This document shows positions 45,701 to 55,874 of a stretch of DNA of 64,000 nt, in pieces (the stretch's first letter is position 1; each line of letters starts with the position of its first letter). Source of the DNA: Syntrophobacter fumaroxidans MPOB (GTDB taxonomy: Bacteria > Desulfobacterota > Syntrophobacteria > Syntrophobacterales > Syntrophobacteraceae); assembly GCF_000014965.1 (NCBI RefSeq), contig NC_008554.1, forward strand, positions 3,522,001-3,586,000, read 5' to 3'. The notes below the pieces were generated by a model. It saw only the letters and a program-made list of their open reading frames with translations. It had not been told where the DNA came from and made no database searches. A program made the translations under genes and the position numbers.

Positions 45701-47548
45701 TCATGTCGTGACGGCTGGATCGTTTTGCGTTCCCGGTTCCTCGGCTCCGAGCGGCACTGCGGGAAGCGTGAAAAGAAAAGCGGTTCCCGTGGTGCCGCCG
45801 GTATTGGGGCTCTGCACGCGGATTCGGCCTCCGAGGTTGCGAAGGATGTGCCGGCAGATGGCCAATCCCAATCCCGTGCTTCCCCAGTTGTCGCTCCGGT
45901 GCTTTTCGACCCGGTAGAAGCGTTCGAAAATCCGCTGCTGATGCGCTCCGGGAATCCCCGGTCCTTCATCTCGAACCATGAGGGTCACCTTCTCCCGGCG
46001 GGCTTCATGCGAAACCGTGACAGCCTCCCCTTCGGGGCTGTACCGAATGGCATTCTCCAACAGGTTGCGAAAGACCTGCACCAGTTGGTCGAAATCGGCA
46101 CACACCCAGACCCCGCCTTCCGGCAGGGTGCTTTCGAGTCGCACTCGTTTGCTTTCGGCCTGGTGCGCACACGCCTTCCATGCGGCCGTCAATGCGTTCG
46201 CCGCATTTACGGGAACCGCGTTGGGGGGCTTTTGCTGTGCCTCGAGCCGGGCAAGCTGGAGCAGGTCCTCCACTATCTTGACCACGTGGTTCGTGTTTTT
46301 CAAAACGATCTGCAGAAAGGAGGAAAGCATGTGCGGATCGACCCGGTCTTCGGCGAGGAGGGTTTCCGTGTAGCCCTTGATGGAAGTCAGCGGAGTTCTC
46401 AGTTCGTGGGAGACGTTCGCCACGAAATCCTGCCGGACCTTTTCCAGCCGTTTCAGCTCGCTGATATCGTGGAACACGACGACCGCTCCGGCACCCGTCT
46501 GGCTGTCCGCTATCCCGACGATGTTCACGTCATAGGTGCGCTCCTGTCCGAGGGTGATCTGCAGGCTGAAGGGCGCACCCTCCGAATCCGACGTCGAGGC
46601 CATGATACGATCGCATGATTCCTGCAACTCCACGTTGACGATGACTTCCAGGGGACGGCGACCCGCAACGGCGGAATCGCCGGGCACCAGCCCGGAAAAG
46701 CTCCGGTTGGTGGTTCGGATCCTTCCCCGCGTATCGAGCACCATCACCCCTTCCTGCATTGCGTCGAATACCGCTTCCAGCTGCTGCTTTTGCTCCGTGA
46801 TGGTTCTTACGTGATTCTCGATACTTTCCGCCATCCGGTTGATGGACTGGGTGAGGGGATAGAATTCCTGGCCCGGACTGGAATGAATGCGCGTTCTGTA
46901 ATCCTTAGTGGCGATGGCTTCCGCGGTATGGATCATGGCCCTGAGCGGCTCGTTCAATCGACGGACCAGGAAGTAACTCAACCCGGCGGTCGCGATGGAA
47001 ACCAGAGCAAGGAACAGGAGGAGGCTGTTTTTCAGCCGGTCCAAAGGTTCTCTGATTTTGGACAGTGGGGTGGCCAGGCGCAGGACTCCGGGGGGAATCG
47101 TTCCCCTTCCCTCGACGGTCCTTGCGACATGCAGCAGCTCGGTTTGAGTCGTCCGGCTGAACCGCGTGACGACCGCCACCTCCCGGTCGCGGGCCTCGAT
47201 GATCTCCGGGCGGCCGGCATGGTTGTCCATATTGGGAATGTCCGCGCGGGGCACCACCGAATCCGCGATGACTCTGCCCCCCTCGGCAACGTAGGTGAGC
47301 CGCAGTCCAAGCTGTCCGCCGATTTCGACGATCCGGTCCTGCAGGTCCTCCACGGTCCGGATTTCCTTTTCTCGGTCCAGGAACCACCGGGCGAGGCCGA
47401 GCTGTTGAATGGCCGCCTTCGTGGTCTCGTCCATCGTCTCCCGGGTCAGAATGCGAAAGTAGTACCAGGGCGGCAGCAGCAGCGCCAACAGCAGCACCAT
47501 CCAGAAGGAGAGCAGGACGCGGGTTCTCCAGGTATAATTGCGTTGCAT
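45701..47548 (-). CDS. phoR: Phosphate regulon sensor histidine kinase PhoR
   Basis: A 615-residue membrane kinase. The start at 47548 lies four bases after the phoB stop. A first helix (VLLSFWMVLLLALLLP), a periplasmic sensor of about 130 residues, a second helix near residue 175, a HAMP-like linker and a PAS domain (VFDAMQEGVMVLDTRGRI) lead to HisKA with FVANVSHELRTPL and HATPase with an RDEGPGIP loop and STGLGLAIC. It would phosphorylate PhoB when Pi is scarce. Confidence 0.93.
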   Translation of the reverse strand: MQRNYTWRTRVLLSFWMVLLLALLLPPWYYFRILTRETMDETTKAAIQQLGLARWFLDREKEIRTVEDLQDRIVEIGGQLGLRLTYVAEGGRVIADSVVPRADIPNMDNHAGRPEIIEARDREVAVVTRFSRTTQTELLHVARTVEGRGTIPPGVLRLATPLSKIREPLDRLKNSLLLFLALVSIATAGLSYFLVRRLNEPLRAMIHTAEAIATKDYRTRIHSSPGQEFYPLTQSINRMAESIENHVRTITEQKQQLEAVFDAMQEGVMVLDTRGRIRTTNRSFSGLVPGDSAVAGRRPLEVIVNVELQESCDRIMASTSDSEGAPFSLQITLGQERTYDVNIVGIADSQTGAGAVVVFHDISELKRLEKVRQDFVANVSHELRTPLTSIKGYTETLLAEDRVDPHMLSSFLQIVLKNTNHVVKIVEDLLQLARLEAQQKPPNAVPVNAANALTAAWKACAHQAESKRVRLESTLPEGGVWVCADFDQLVQVFRNLLENAIRYSPEGEAVTVSHEARREKVTLMVRDEGPGIPGAHQQRIFERFYRVEKHRSDNWGSTGLGLAICRHILRNLGGRIRVQSPNTGGTTGTAFLFTLPAVPLGAEEPGTQNDPAVTT

Positions 47549-47552
47549 CGGT

Positions 47553-48236
47553 TCAGCCTCGAAAACGGTATCCGACGCCGCGCACGGTTTCCACCCGGTC
47601 CGCATGGGGGCCGAGTTTCCGGCGCAAGCGCCGCACATGAGTATCGACCGTCCGGGCATAGCCCTCGAACTGATATGCCCATACCCGGTCAAGCAGTTGG
47701 TCTCTTGTCAATACCTTCCCGGGAGTGCGGACGAATTCGGCCAGAAGCTTGAATTCCGTGGCCGTGAGCGGTGTTTCCGCACCGTCCACGGTGAGCTTGT
47801 GGCCTTCGAAATCCACGCTCAGGCCTTCGGAGCGCCAGATTCTTTCCTCTGTGGCGTCCGTCGCAGACCGGCGCAGAATCGCCCGAATCCGCAGGATCAA
47901 TTCGCGGGGGCTGAAGGGCTTCACCACGTAATCGTCCGCTCCGAGCTCCAGCCCGACAATGCGGTCCACTTCCTCGCCCCGCGCCGTGAGCATGATCACG
48001 GGGATGCCCCTGGTTTCCGCGCCCCGCTTCAGTTCCTTGCAGACCTCGAATCCGTCGATGCCGGGAATCATCAGGTCCAGAACGACGAGATCGGGCGGAT
48101 GCCGCCTCACCATTTCCAGGGCGGTATTCCCGTCCATCGCCTTCACCACGTCGAAGCCTGCAGCCTCGATGTTGTATGCCAGCAGATGAAGGATGTCCGA
48201 ATCGTCCTCCACGATAAGGATGCGTGCCTTGGGCAT
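47553..48236 (-). CDS. phoB: Phosphate regulon response regulator PhoB
   Basis: A 227-residue OmpR-family regulator. The receiver has ILIVEDDSDIL (acidic pocket), phosphoacceptor Asp in VVLDLMIPG and a Lys in VVKPFSPREL. The C-terminal winged helix ends with DTHVRRLRRKLG and VRGVGYRF, typical of PhoB. GGAGGG precedes the ATG by about five bases. A Pho box lies upstream (48302-48320), so it is probably autoregulated. Confidence 0.94.
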   Translation of the reverse strand: MPKARILIVEDDSDILHLLAYNIEAAGFDVVKAMDGNTALEMVRRHPPDLVVLDLMIPGIDGFEVCKELKRGAETRGIPVIMLTARGEEVDRIVGLELGADDYVVKPFSPRELILRIRAILRRSATDATEERIWRSEGLSVDFEGHKLTVDGAETPLTATEFKLLAEFVRTPGKVLTRDQLLDRVWAYQFEGYARTVDTHVRRLRRKLGPHADRVETVRGVGYRFRG

Positions 48237-48664
48237 CGGGACCCTCCACGTTCGAGTCGACTCAAATTAATCATGCATTTATGACGTCAAGATGACCCTT
48301 TTGTTACAACCGTGTGACATTCGCCATTACACCGGCGCGGCCTTCGCAGCGGCAATCGCCTCATGCCCGATCCTCCTCCCGGTTCCGCCCGCCCGGTTCA
48401 CTCATTTTCCGCACGTCCGACACGACGGCGTAACAATGGGATTCTACAATCTCACCACAAAGACGGTTGCCCGCCCAAATTCCCTTCCGCCGGAAGCGGG
48501 CGCGCGGGGTCGTGACTTTCGGGAAGAACAATCTCCCGAAGCATGGCCTGGCGGAAGGCGGGATTCTCCGCGCCTTCTCCGATGGTAGTCCCTGGAGCGG
48601 CAACCGGAGAAACAGCTTACGGAAATTCCTTGAATCGACACCGATTCAGGAGGGAGCGAGGATC
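48237..48664. other. 428-bp divergent region between phoB and the DksA-like gene
   Basis: Holds the phoB Pho box near its left part. The remainder has no supported gene; the frame open from 48467 has no sensible content before the DksA-like ATG at 48665. Confidence 0.5.
48302..48320 (-). promoter_or_regulatory. Pho box upstream of phoB
   Basis: On the minus strand TGTCACACGGT is followed after 11 bases by TGTAACA, giving two direct repeats in PhoB phase. It lies 66 bases before the phoB start. Confidence 0.6.
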
Positions 48665-49033
48665 ATGGACAAAGAGTTGTCGGTGTACTTCCACGATATT
48701 CTGATCAAGCGCCTGATGGAGGTTTTCCCGGCCATGCGCGGAAGGTTGCTCAAGATGGCCGGCATGGGAACCGTTCACGACCCCATGGACGAGGTGGACC
48801 GAACCTCCATAAGAACCGAGCAGGAATTCCTGCTGCACATGCATTGCCGCAACGAGCGGCTGGTCCAGGAAATTCTCAACGGTCTGCAACGCATCAGGAC
48901 GGGTGATTTCGGCGTTTGCGAAGAATGCGGCAAGGACATCGAACTGAACCGGCTGAAGGCACATCCGTCGGCCACTCAGTGCATCAAGTGCAAGAAGGCG
49001 GCGGAGCGGAAGGCTCGATTCAAAGCCGCCTGA
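48665..49033 (+). CDS. DksA/TraR-family zinc-finger protein
   Basis: A 122-residue protein. An N-terminal helical hairpin (about 1-80) is followed by a four-cysteine zinc finger, CEECGKDIELNRLKAHP and CIKCKKAAE. DksA-type proteins bind the secondary channel of RNA polymerase and act with ppGpp. It is shorter than E. coli DksA (151) and closer to the Gram-negative 'DksA2' or YbiI class. GGAGGG and GAGG lie upstream of the ATG. Confidence 0.88.
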   Translation: MDKELSVYFHDILIKRLMEVFPAMRGRLLKMAGMGTVHDPMDEVDRTSIRTEQEFLLHMHCRNERLVQEILNGLQRIRTGDFGVCEECGKDIELNRLKAHPSATQCIKCKKAAERKARFKAA

Positions 49034-49155
49034 ATGCGGGCCGCCCCGTTCACTCAGGAGGAAAGCCGGGGGAAATCGGAATGGCCGGGATTCCCGGAGC
49101 GGGTTGCGCCGCCGTGGGAATGATCCGGAAGACGTCAACCCATACGAGGAGGAAT

Positions 49156-49644
49156 ATGGTGCAACGCTTCAAAAACGTAGCTCTGGTGGCTCACGACAAT
49201 CGCAAGGGAGACCTGATCGAGTGGGTGCAATGGAACTGGGGAACCCTGATCGAACACCGGATCATCGCCACGGGGACCACCGGAAGGATGGTTGAAAACG
49301 CCATCCGAATCAAATTGGAGGAACAGGGCGGTGACCCCGAGCGCTTCGAGGTCGTCAAGCTGAAGTCCGGCCCGCTGGGTGGAGATCAGCAGTTGGGAGC
49401 GTTGATCGCCGAGGGACGCATCGATTTCATGATCTTCTTCTGGGACCCGATGCAGCCGCACCCCCATGACGTCGATGTGAAGGCGCTGCTGAGGATTGCG
49501 GTCGTCTACAATATTCCCATCGCCTGCAACCGCTCCACCGCCGACTTCCTGATCTCTTCGCCGTTGATGAGGGAAGCGTATTGCGCCGTTTCGATCGATT
49601 ACGCGGAACACCACCGGGAGCCCGGCGGATGCGGATGGCGCTGA
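49156..49644 (+). CDS. mgsA: Methylglyoxal synthase
   Basis: A 162-residue enzyme converting dihydroxyacetone phosphate to methylglyoxal and inorganic phosphate. The family motifs VALVAHDNRK, ATGTTG, SGPLGGDQQLG (catalytic Asp region) and FFWDPMQPHPHDVDV, with NRSTADFLI, are intact. GAGGAGG lies just before the ATG. It is downstream of the DksA-like gene and convergent with the phosphonate operon; its release of Pi is in keeping with the surrounding phosphate genes. Confidence 0.95.
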   Translation: MVQRFKNVALVAHDNRKGDLIEWVQWNWGTLIEHRIIATGTTGRMVENAIRIKLEEQGGDPERFEVVKLKSGPLGGDQQLGALIAEGRIDFMIFFWDPMQPHPHDVDVKALLRIAVVYNIPIACNRSTADFLISSPLMREAYCAVSIDYAEHHREPGGCGWR

Positions 49645-49770
49645 GACGTCGATGACCGGCCCGCGCCCCGGGAGAGCAACGGGGGCATCCGCGCCGCTTT
49701 TGAAGACAGTCGGGGCCAATTCCTTCACCGTCGGGGGAGAGGAACACTTCGCCAATGTCCCGCTGAGGCG

Positions 49771-50886
49771 TCATCCGAAACGGTGCATGGCGTCCTTAGC
49801 CGCTTTGACCAGGCGGTGCATGTCCTCGGGAAAAACGTGCCCTATTGTCCCGATGCGGAAGGTGTCCGCCTCCGACACCTTGCCCGGATAGATCACGAAT
49901 CCCCTGGACTTCAGCTCTTGATACAGGCTGTTGAAGTTGAAGCCGGGGCGGCCCGGGGTGAGGAAGGAGGTGATGATCGGAGACTGCAGGGCTTCGGGCA
50001 GCAGACACTCAAATCCCAGAGCCCGCATGCCCGCGGTCAGTATACGCCGGTTCTCCCGGTAGCGTGCGTTGCGGCACGCCACGCCCCCCTCGTCGTCCAG
50101 TTCGTTCAGTGCCTGTGCGAAGGCTCTCACGACGTGCGTGGGCGAGGTGAAACGCCATTTTCCCCCCTTCGTTTCCATTTCCTTCCATTGCTGGAAGAGG
50201 TCCAGGCTCAAAGAGCGTGAGCGCCCCGCGCATTGTTCGAGTTCCGAGCGGCGCGCGATCACGAAGCCGAACCCGGGAACCCCCTGGATGCACTTGTTGG
50301 CGCTGGAAATGAGAAAGTCGGCGCCCAGAGTCGCGATATCCATGGGTATCCCCCCGAAGCTGCTCATCGCGTCCACGATGAAGACCCTGCCGAGGGACTT
50401 GACCGCCCGGCCGATTTCCTCGACGGGGTTGAGCATCCCCGTCGTGGTTTCACAGTGCACCACGGCAACATGAGTGATCGCGGGATCGGATTCGATGGTG
50501 TCCCTCACCCTGTCCGGATCCGGACGACCTGTTTCGCCGAAGTCGAGCTTCGCGGAGCGCATCCCGAGGTATCCGGCAATCAAAGCCATGCGATCCCCGT
50601 AATGCCCGTTTGAGATCACCAGCAGCTTGCCGTCATGCGGGAGCGCCGTACCGAGGGCGGCTTCAACCGCAAAAGTGCCGCTGCCCTGCATGAGAACGGA
50701 TGTGTAGCCGGCTCCGGCCGTCGCCAGGGCAACAAGGCGCTCTCGAATGTCCTGCACAATAGCGTTGTAATCCCGGTCCCAGGTGCACCAATCCCTCATC
50801 ATCACGGCCTTGACCGTCGGAGATGTCGACAGCGGGCCGGGGGTGAGAAGGATGTACGGGTTTTCGGGAAAAGACCGTGGAGCCAT
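49771..50886 (-). CDS. phnW: 2-aminoethylphosphonate--pyruvate transaminase
   Basis: A 371-residue class V aminotransferase. It has [14 protein letters not shown] at the start, [24 protein letters not shown], and the PLP lysine in [12 protein letters not shown]. It turns 2-aminoethylphosphonate and pyruvate into phosphonoacetaldehyde and alanine. It is the last gene of the minus-strand phn operon, after phnX by 114 bases. Confidence 0.95.
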   Translation of the reverse strand: MAPRSFPENPYILLTPGPLSTSPTVKAVMMRDWCTWDRDYNAIVQDIRERLVALATAGAGYTSVLMQGSGTFAVEAALGTALPHDGKLLVISNGHYGDRMALIAGYLGMRSAKLDFGETGRPDPDRVRDTIESDPAITHVAVVHCETTTGMLNPVEEIGRAVKSLGRVFIVDAMSSFGGIPMDIATLGADFLISSANKCIQGVPGFGFVIARRSELEQCAGRSRSLSLDLFQQWKEMETKGGKWRFTSPTHVVRAFAQALNELDDEGGVACRNARYRENRRILTAGMRALGFECLLPEALQSPIITSFLTPGRPGFNFNSLYQELKSRGFVIYPGKVSEADTFRIGTIGHVFPEDMHRLVKAAKDAMHRFG

Positions 50887-51000
50887 GAATTCTCTCCCTC
50901 GAGTTCAGACCGGTTATGCGAGGCGTTCTTCGGACTGCGCCGAACCGGTACAGGTTCCGGATTTCGTGCCCGATGAGCGACTCGCGGGCATCCAACGGCC

Positions 51001-51834
51001 TCAGGGAACTTCGCCCTGAGACAATAAATCGTTGATTTCCTCGATAATTTCCGGGCAGCGTCCGATGTGCTCCACAACGAAATGAGCCCCGGCCTCCAGG
51101 AAACGCGACTCGACAAGGGCCAGCCTGTTTCTCAGGTCGTCGGCCGGGAGCGCGTCCAACTCGGCTTCGGTAAGCCCCAGGTCGCTTCCCGACTTGGAGA
51201 CCCCGATGGTCCACATGCCGGCGTTCAGACCTTCCCGGATGTCGCTCACCGTATCCCCGATCTTGACCACGGCCTCCAGGGGATAAACCTCGAGATCGAT
51301 CGCATTCCGGTAGCACATGAAGGGAAACGGCCGGCCCCTGGGAACATCCGAGGAGCACACCACCGAATCGGGCCGATATCCCCTCTTCTCGGCGCGGGGA
51401 AGGAGAACCTCCATCATCGGCGTGGTGTAACCGGTTGAGGTGCCGATCTTGATGCCGTTCCCCCTGAAATACCCGATGGCCGGCAGAAGCCCGGGGATGA
51501 GCTCCGCGTGGTCGGCAACGCTCAACACCATCAACGGGACCGTGTCCCCGTATACCAGGCGAACGTCGTCTTCGTTCGGAATGCGCCCGAACAACTCCCG
51601 CCACCGTTCCGACACCGAAGGAAGGCCGCACAGAGCACGCACATGGTCCATTTTCATCAGCCCCATGGGGCCCCGCACCTCGGAGGCGGAGATCTCCACG
51701 CCGCGCAGGGCAAAAGCCTCGATGAACGCCGTCACCGGCGCCATGCAGCCGAAATCCACCGTCGTTCCGGCCCAATCCAGGACCACGGCCTTGACCGGGC
51801 CCGTGTAAGGTTTGTTCCTGACAAAGATCTCCAT
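51001..51834 (-). CDS. phnX: Phosphonoacetaldehyde hydrolase
   Basis: A 277-residue HAD-family enzyme that splits phosphonoacetaldehyde to acetaldehyde and Pi. The nucleophile motif is VVLDWAGTTVDF, and the Schiff-base lysine is in GLMKMDHVRAL; KIGDTVSDIREG is motif IV. The start MEIFVR at 51834 has AGGAG seven bases upstream. It follows the permease gene by 29 bases and works with PhnW. Confidence 0.95.
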   Translation of the reverse strand: MEIFVRNKPYTGPVKAVVLDWAGTTVDFGCMAPVTAFIEAFALRGVEISASEVRGPMGLMKMDHVRALCGLPSVSERWRELFGRIPNEDDVRLVYGDTVPLMVLSVADHAELIPGLLPAIGYFRGNGIKIGTSTGYTTPMMEVLLPRAEKRGYRPDSVVCSSDVPRGRPFPFMCYRNAIDLEVYPLEAVVKIGDTVSDIREGLNAGMWTIGVSKSGSDLGLTEAELDALPADDLRNRLALVESRFLEAGAHFVVEHIGRCPEIIEEINDLLSQGEVP

Positions 51835-51863
51835 CGTTTCTCTCCTTTGCTCCAGGATATGCG

Positions 51864-53624
51864 TCAGTGCGCGATCCACGCTTGAGTCTTCCGTTCCACG
51901 GCCGTCTCAAGGAGTTTGTGCCCGCCCCGGGCGAGAATGCTTATGCCCACGATGAGCATCGACATTGCCGCGGCGGAGGCCGTGTCGCCTGCGTCATCCA
52001 TGTTTGCGACGGCCACTGAAGCCAGGGGAACATCGGGTGTGTAGAGAAAAATCACCGCCGACACGGTGGCCATGGAATTGACGAAGGTGTAGATGACGAT
52101 CTCGAGAAGGGCGGGGAGGCACACCGGCACGGTCACCCTCAGGAATGTCCGGTAAAAGGGAACGCCCAGCGACTCCGACACCGTTTCGAATTCCTTGTCC
52201 AGTTGTTTGAGCGCCGCAGTGGCGGTCAGAAAGCTCACCGTGTGAAAGTGGACGATATTGCTGAGAACCGGTAGCGCCATCGTCCCGTACAGGAAATTGA
52301 ACGGATTGGGTATGCCTACTCCGAAGAAACCGAGGGTGGGGGAGTTGAAAAACAGGATGTAGCCCAACCCGATCACCATGCCGGGCAAAGCGAGCGGCAG
52401 CATGCAGAACAGGTAGGCGACGTGTCTGACAAATCGCATCCCGTTGGTTTTTTCGATGAGATATGCCGATCCGAAGGTGACCGCCGCTCCGGCCGCGGCG
52501 GAATAAAGGCTCATGCGTATGCTGTTCCCGAGCGCCGCGTATCCGCCCCCCGCCACCCGGTCGAAGTCGTAGTTCCAGAGCCCGAGCGTGAGCTGATACG
52601 GCCAGGCTTTCACGAGCGAAGCAAGCAGCGCCGTGAGGTAGAACCCGGCAATGAAAAGCGCGATGGAACCGCAGAACAGCGTGGAGAGGGTATCCACAAG
52701 AGGGTTTGGATCGGGCGTGAGGGGCACGGAGCGCGAAGTGATCGCGGAACACTGTTTGTGCCGGCACAGGCGGTCGGCAATGAACGCCAATACGGTCGGT
52801 ATCAGCAGAACCGAACCCACCACGGCGCCCATGGTGAAATCGTGCCGGCCGATGACCTGCTTGTAGATGTCCGTTGCAAGGACGTTGTATTGTCCGCCGA
52901 TGACCTTGGGGGCGCCGAAATCGGTAAACGCGAGGATAAAGGAAACGAAGAGGGTGCTGATGCACCCATAGCGTATCCCGGGGATGGTGATCGTCAGAAA
53001 GGTCTTGACCCTCGAGGCTCCCAGGCAGGCGGAGGCTTCGTAGAGGCGCGCATCCGCCAGGCGAAGCGCGACGGACAGGATGAGCACTGCCTGGGGAAAA
53101 GTATAGAGCACTTCCGCGATGACGATCCCCACGGGACCGTAGAGGTCGATGTCGATGCCGGGGAGGAGCCCGAAGAATCCCCCCGTCACGATCCCCTTCT
53201 TTCCGAACAGGTAGACCAGGGCGATGCCGTTGAGCAGCGTGGGCGAAAAGAGCGGCGTCATGGCCATGCCCAGGAAAAAGCCTTTTGCGGGCATGCGGGT
53301 TCTCGTCAGGGCGAAGGCGTAGGCCAGGCCGAGGCCCCCCGATATGAGCGTAGTCGCGACGGATACGAAGAGGCTGTTGTAAAGCGAAGCGGCAAGCGCC
53401 GGCGTGCCGAAGTAGTGAACGAAATTCCTCAGGCCAGCGAAGTTGCCCGCATGGTCGTACAGACTCCTTCCGAGCAGGAGAAACACCGGCCAGACAACCG
53501 CCAGGGTGAGCCAGGCGCAGACGGCCAGGACGAGCATTCCTCGAAGCAGGGCAGGACCGTCCGCAAACCGTAGCACGCCGGTCTTTCCTCCGGCCACGCC
53601 GGCTCTGGCGTCTGTCTCCGGCAT
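51864..53624 (-). CDS. 2-aminoethylphosphonate ABC transporter permease (fused two-domain)
   Basis: A 586-residue permease that joins two six-helix BPD transport domains (about 35-280 and 310-575) in one chain, as the PhnU and PhnV pair would. Each has an EAA-type loop, LGASRVKTFLTITIPG and LGVPFYRTFLRVTVP. The start at 53624 is used because CGAGGA lies upstream; a longer TTG or ATG start at 53675 or 53669 would overlap the ATPase stop. It is in the middle of the phnS-T-UV-X-W operon, so AEP is the likely substrate. Confidence 0.88.
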   Translation of the reverse strand: MPETDARAGVAGGKTGVLRFADGPALLRGMLVLAVCAWLTLAVVWPVFLLLGRSLYDHAGNFAGLRNFVHYFGTPALAASLYNSLFVSVATTLISGGLGLAYAFALTRTRMPAKGFFLGMAMTPLFSPTLLNGIALVYLFGKKGIVTGGFFGLLPGIDIDLYGPVGIVIAEVLYTFPQAVLILSVALRLADARLYEASACLGASRVKTFLTITIPGIRYGCISTLFVSFILAFTDFGAPKVIGGQYNVLATDIYKQVIGRHDFTMGAVVGSVLLIPTVLAFIADRLCRHKQCSAITSRSVPLTPDPNPLVDTLSTLFCGSIALFIAGFYLTALLASLVKAWPYQLTLGLWNYDFDRVAGGGYAALGNSIRMSLYSAAAGAAVTFGSAYLIEKTNGMRFVRHVAYLFCMLPLALPGMVIGLGYILFFNSPTLGFFGVGIPNPFNFLYGTMALPVLSNIVHFHTVSFLTATAALKQLDKEFETVSESLGVPFYRTFLRVTVPVCLPALLEIVIYTFVNSMATVSAVIFLYTPDVPLASVAVANMDDAGDTASAAAMSMLIVGISILARGGHKLLETAVERKTQAWIAH

Positions 53625-53671
53625 ACACGGGTCCTCGGAAGTCGGACAAGCAGAGCATTCCCGCAGCATCT

Positions 53672-54772
53672 TCAAGCCACGTAAGCGATCAGCCGATCCA
53701 CCGGAATACCGATGTTGACGGGCATGTTTTCATGGATCCCCAGGCGCCTGATTTTCCGGGTGGGGACATCCGCTTCCAGGGTGGAACATCCTCCCTCGAC
53801 CCCGAGGCTCAAAGTGACCCGGTAGCTGGCCCCACGATATTCCATTCCCCGGACAAGCGCCGGCAGAGCGTTTTCCCGGGAACCGCCGCTCCCGTTGAGG
53901 ACGATGTCTTCCGGCCTTACTGCGAGGATGGCCCGTGTCCCTTGAGGAACCAATCCCGAATCGTCGGCCGCCAGGCTGAGATCTCCTTTCCGGAAGATCC
54001 CCGGCGCCTCCTTGACGAGGTCGCGGATAAAGTTCATCGACCCGATGAACGAGGCCACGAAAGGGCTGGCCGGCAGGTCGTACACCTCGTCGGGAGTTCC
54101 GGTCTGCAGAAGGCGCCCCTGGTCCATCACCAGGATTCTGTCCGCCATGGCCAGCGCTTCCTCCTGGTCGTGGGTGACCATGAGCGTTGTGATGCCCAGG
54201 TGCTTCTGCAGCTGCCTGATCTCCGCGCGAAGCCGGGAACGCACCTTCGCATCGAGCGCCGACAGCGGTTCGTCCAGGAGCAGCAGCGCGGGGGCTCCGG
54301 CGATGGCCCGCGCCAGCGCAACCCTCTGCTGCTGGCCCCCGGAAAGCTGCGCGGGGTACTTGTGCCCCGAGCCGACGAGACCTACCATGTCGAGCAGCTC
54401 CGTCACTCGCCTTCTCACGCGATCCCTGTCGCAAAACCGCGGAGTCAAACCGTACGCGATGTTCTGCTCCGCGGTCAGGTTCGGGAAAAGCGCGTAGGAT
54501 TGAAATACGATGCCCACGTTGCGCTTCGAGACCGGGAGTCCGGAAACGTCCCTGCCCGCAATGACGACGGTGCCCCGATCCGGCTTTTCCAGCCCGGCCG
54601 CCACCCTCAGCAAAGTGGTTTTGCCGCAGCCGCTGGGTCCGAGAATCGACAGGAACTCACCGGCTTCGGCGTCGAACGAGACGTCCTCGAGCGCCGTGAA
54701 ACGGTTGAAGCTCATCGTCACATTTCGCAGCTCAAGGTAGCGGCTTCCCGCCACCGGCTCATTCATGATCAT
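53672..54772 (-). CDS. phnT: 2-aminoethylphosphonate ABC transporter ATP-binding protein
   Basis: A 366-residue ABC ATPase of the spermidine/iron(III) importer type. It shows GPSGCGKTT, FQSYALFPNLT, the signature [19 protein letters not shown] and VTHDQEEAL, and a C-terminal TOBE-like domain (about 280-366). GGAGGTGA precedes the ATG. It follows the binding protein gene by 64 bases and powers the fused permease. Confidence 0.9.
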   Translation of the reverse strand: MIMNEPVAGSRYLELRNVTMSFNRFTALEDVSFDAEAGEFLSILGPSGCGKTTLLRVAAGLEKPDRGTVVIAGRDVSGLPVSKRNVGIVFQSYALFPNLTAEQNIAYGLTPRFCDRDRVRRRVTELLDMVGLVGSGHKYPAQLSGGQQQRVALARAIAGAPALLLLDEPLSALDAKVRSRLRAEIRQLQKHLGITTLMVTHDQEEALAMADRILVMDQGRLLQTGTPDEVYDLPASPFVASFIGSMNFIRDLVKEAPGIFRKGDLSLAADDSGLVPQGTRAILAVRPEDIVLNGSGGSRENALPALVRGMEYRGASYRVTLSLGVEGGCSTLEADVPTRKIRRLGIHENMPVNIGIPVDRLIAYVA

Positions 54773-54836
54773 CTGCTCACCTCCGGCCGGTCCGAGGACA
54801 CTCTCCGGACCGATCCCATCCGTCGCCGAGACGACG

Positions 54837-55874
54837 TTACTTTCGGGCTTCGCTTTTGCCGTCGTATCGCCTGGTCCATTCCGTCAGTATGGCGTCTCGA
54901 TTTTTCGCCGCCCACGCAAGGTCGTTTTTCACAAGCTGCTTGAACGGATCGGACGGATATCCCTCGGGAACCGGCTCCCCGGTCGGATATGCCGTAACGG
55001 GATAGACCCTGGCGTACATCTTCATCACTTCAGGGCTCAGAGCCCAATCCAGGAATTTCTTCGCGGATTCCTTGACCGGAGTCTTTTTCACGAGAGCGTT
55101 GGCTTCGACGTCCCAGCCGCAGCCTTCGCTCGGGAAGACCGTTTCAACAGGTTCACCCTTTTTCTTTTGGATGATGCCGCGGTAGCCGAACGAAATACCG
55201 ATGGGGTACTCACCCGCCCCGGCCATCTTGCAGGGCTTGGAACCGGAATGCGTGTATTGCGCGATGTTCTCGTGCAATTTGTCCAGGTATTCCCAGCCCT
55301 GCCTCTCGCCCATCATCTGCAGAATCGCCGAGACGGTAAGGAAACCCGTGCCGGAAGACGCCGGGTTGGGCATGACGATTTTACCTTTGTACAAGGGCTT
55401 TGCCAGGTCGGCGAGGGATTTCGGAATCGGCAGATTCTGCGATTTCGCTTCCACGGTATTCACGCAAAAGCCCGTTTCCCATGCCTTTATCCCAACCCAG
55501 CGGGGAGGTGCGGATGAGTCTTTCATACTCGGATTCACTTTATCGACATCCCCGGGGGCGTATCCTTGCAGCATCCCCGCCGCATCGCAGACCAGGAGGC
55601 TCGTGGCCGCCACGCCCCAGATCACGTCCGCCTGAGGATTGTCTTTTTCGGCCATCAGTTTGGCTGTGACAATACCGGTGGAATCCCTGACGATTTTCAC
55701 GTTAACATCCGGATGCGCCTTCTTGAAGAGTTCCAGGTATGCAGGGTATTCGTCGTCTTCAAGGGCCGTGTAGACGACGAGGTCTTCGGCGTGCGCAAAT
55801 GGAGCGACGAGCGCGGCGGCAAATACCGCAAGCGTTGCAGCGATGAGTCTGACGTGTTTTCCATAGCCGGGCAT
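54837..55874 (-). CDS. phnS: 2-aminoethylphosphonate-binding periplasmic protein
   Basis: A 345-residue type 2 periplasmic binding protein with a signal peptide ([18 protein letters not shown], cleavage near HAE). [40 protein letters not shown] and [15 protein letters not shown] are typical of the AEP/iron-type binding family. GGAGG precedes the ATG. It is the first gene of the phn operon and lies downstream of a triple Pho-box-like element. Confidence 0.9.
   Translation of the reverse strand: MPGYGKHVRLIAATLAVFAAALVAPFAHAEDLVVYTALEDDEYPAYLELFKKAHPDVNVKIVRDSTGIVTAKLMAEKDNPQADVIWGVAATSLLVCDAAGMLQGYAPGDVDKVNPSMKDSSAPPRWVGIKAWETGFCVNTVEAKSQNLPIPKSLADLAKPLYKGKIVMPNPASSGTGFLTVSAILQMMGERQGWEYLDKLHENIAQYTHSGSKPCKMAGAGEYPIGISFGYRGIIQKKKGEPVETVFPSEGCGWDVEANALVKKTPVKESAKKFLDWALSPEVMKMYARVYPVTAYPTGEPVPEGYPSDPFKQLVKNDLAWAAKNRDAILTEWTRRYDGKSEARK

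Noticed and set aside
51994-53658. 554-residue second-frame reading of the AEP permease region
   Set aside because: Arg/His/Pro-rich with no membrane helices, a frame shadow of the permease.
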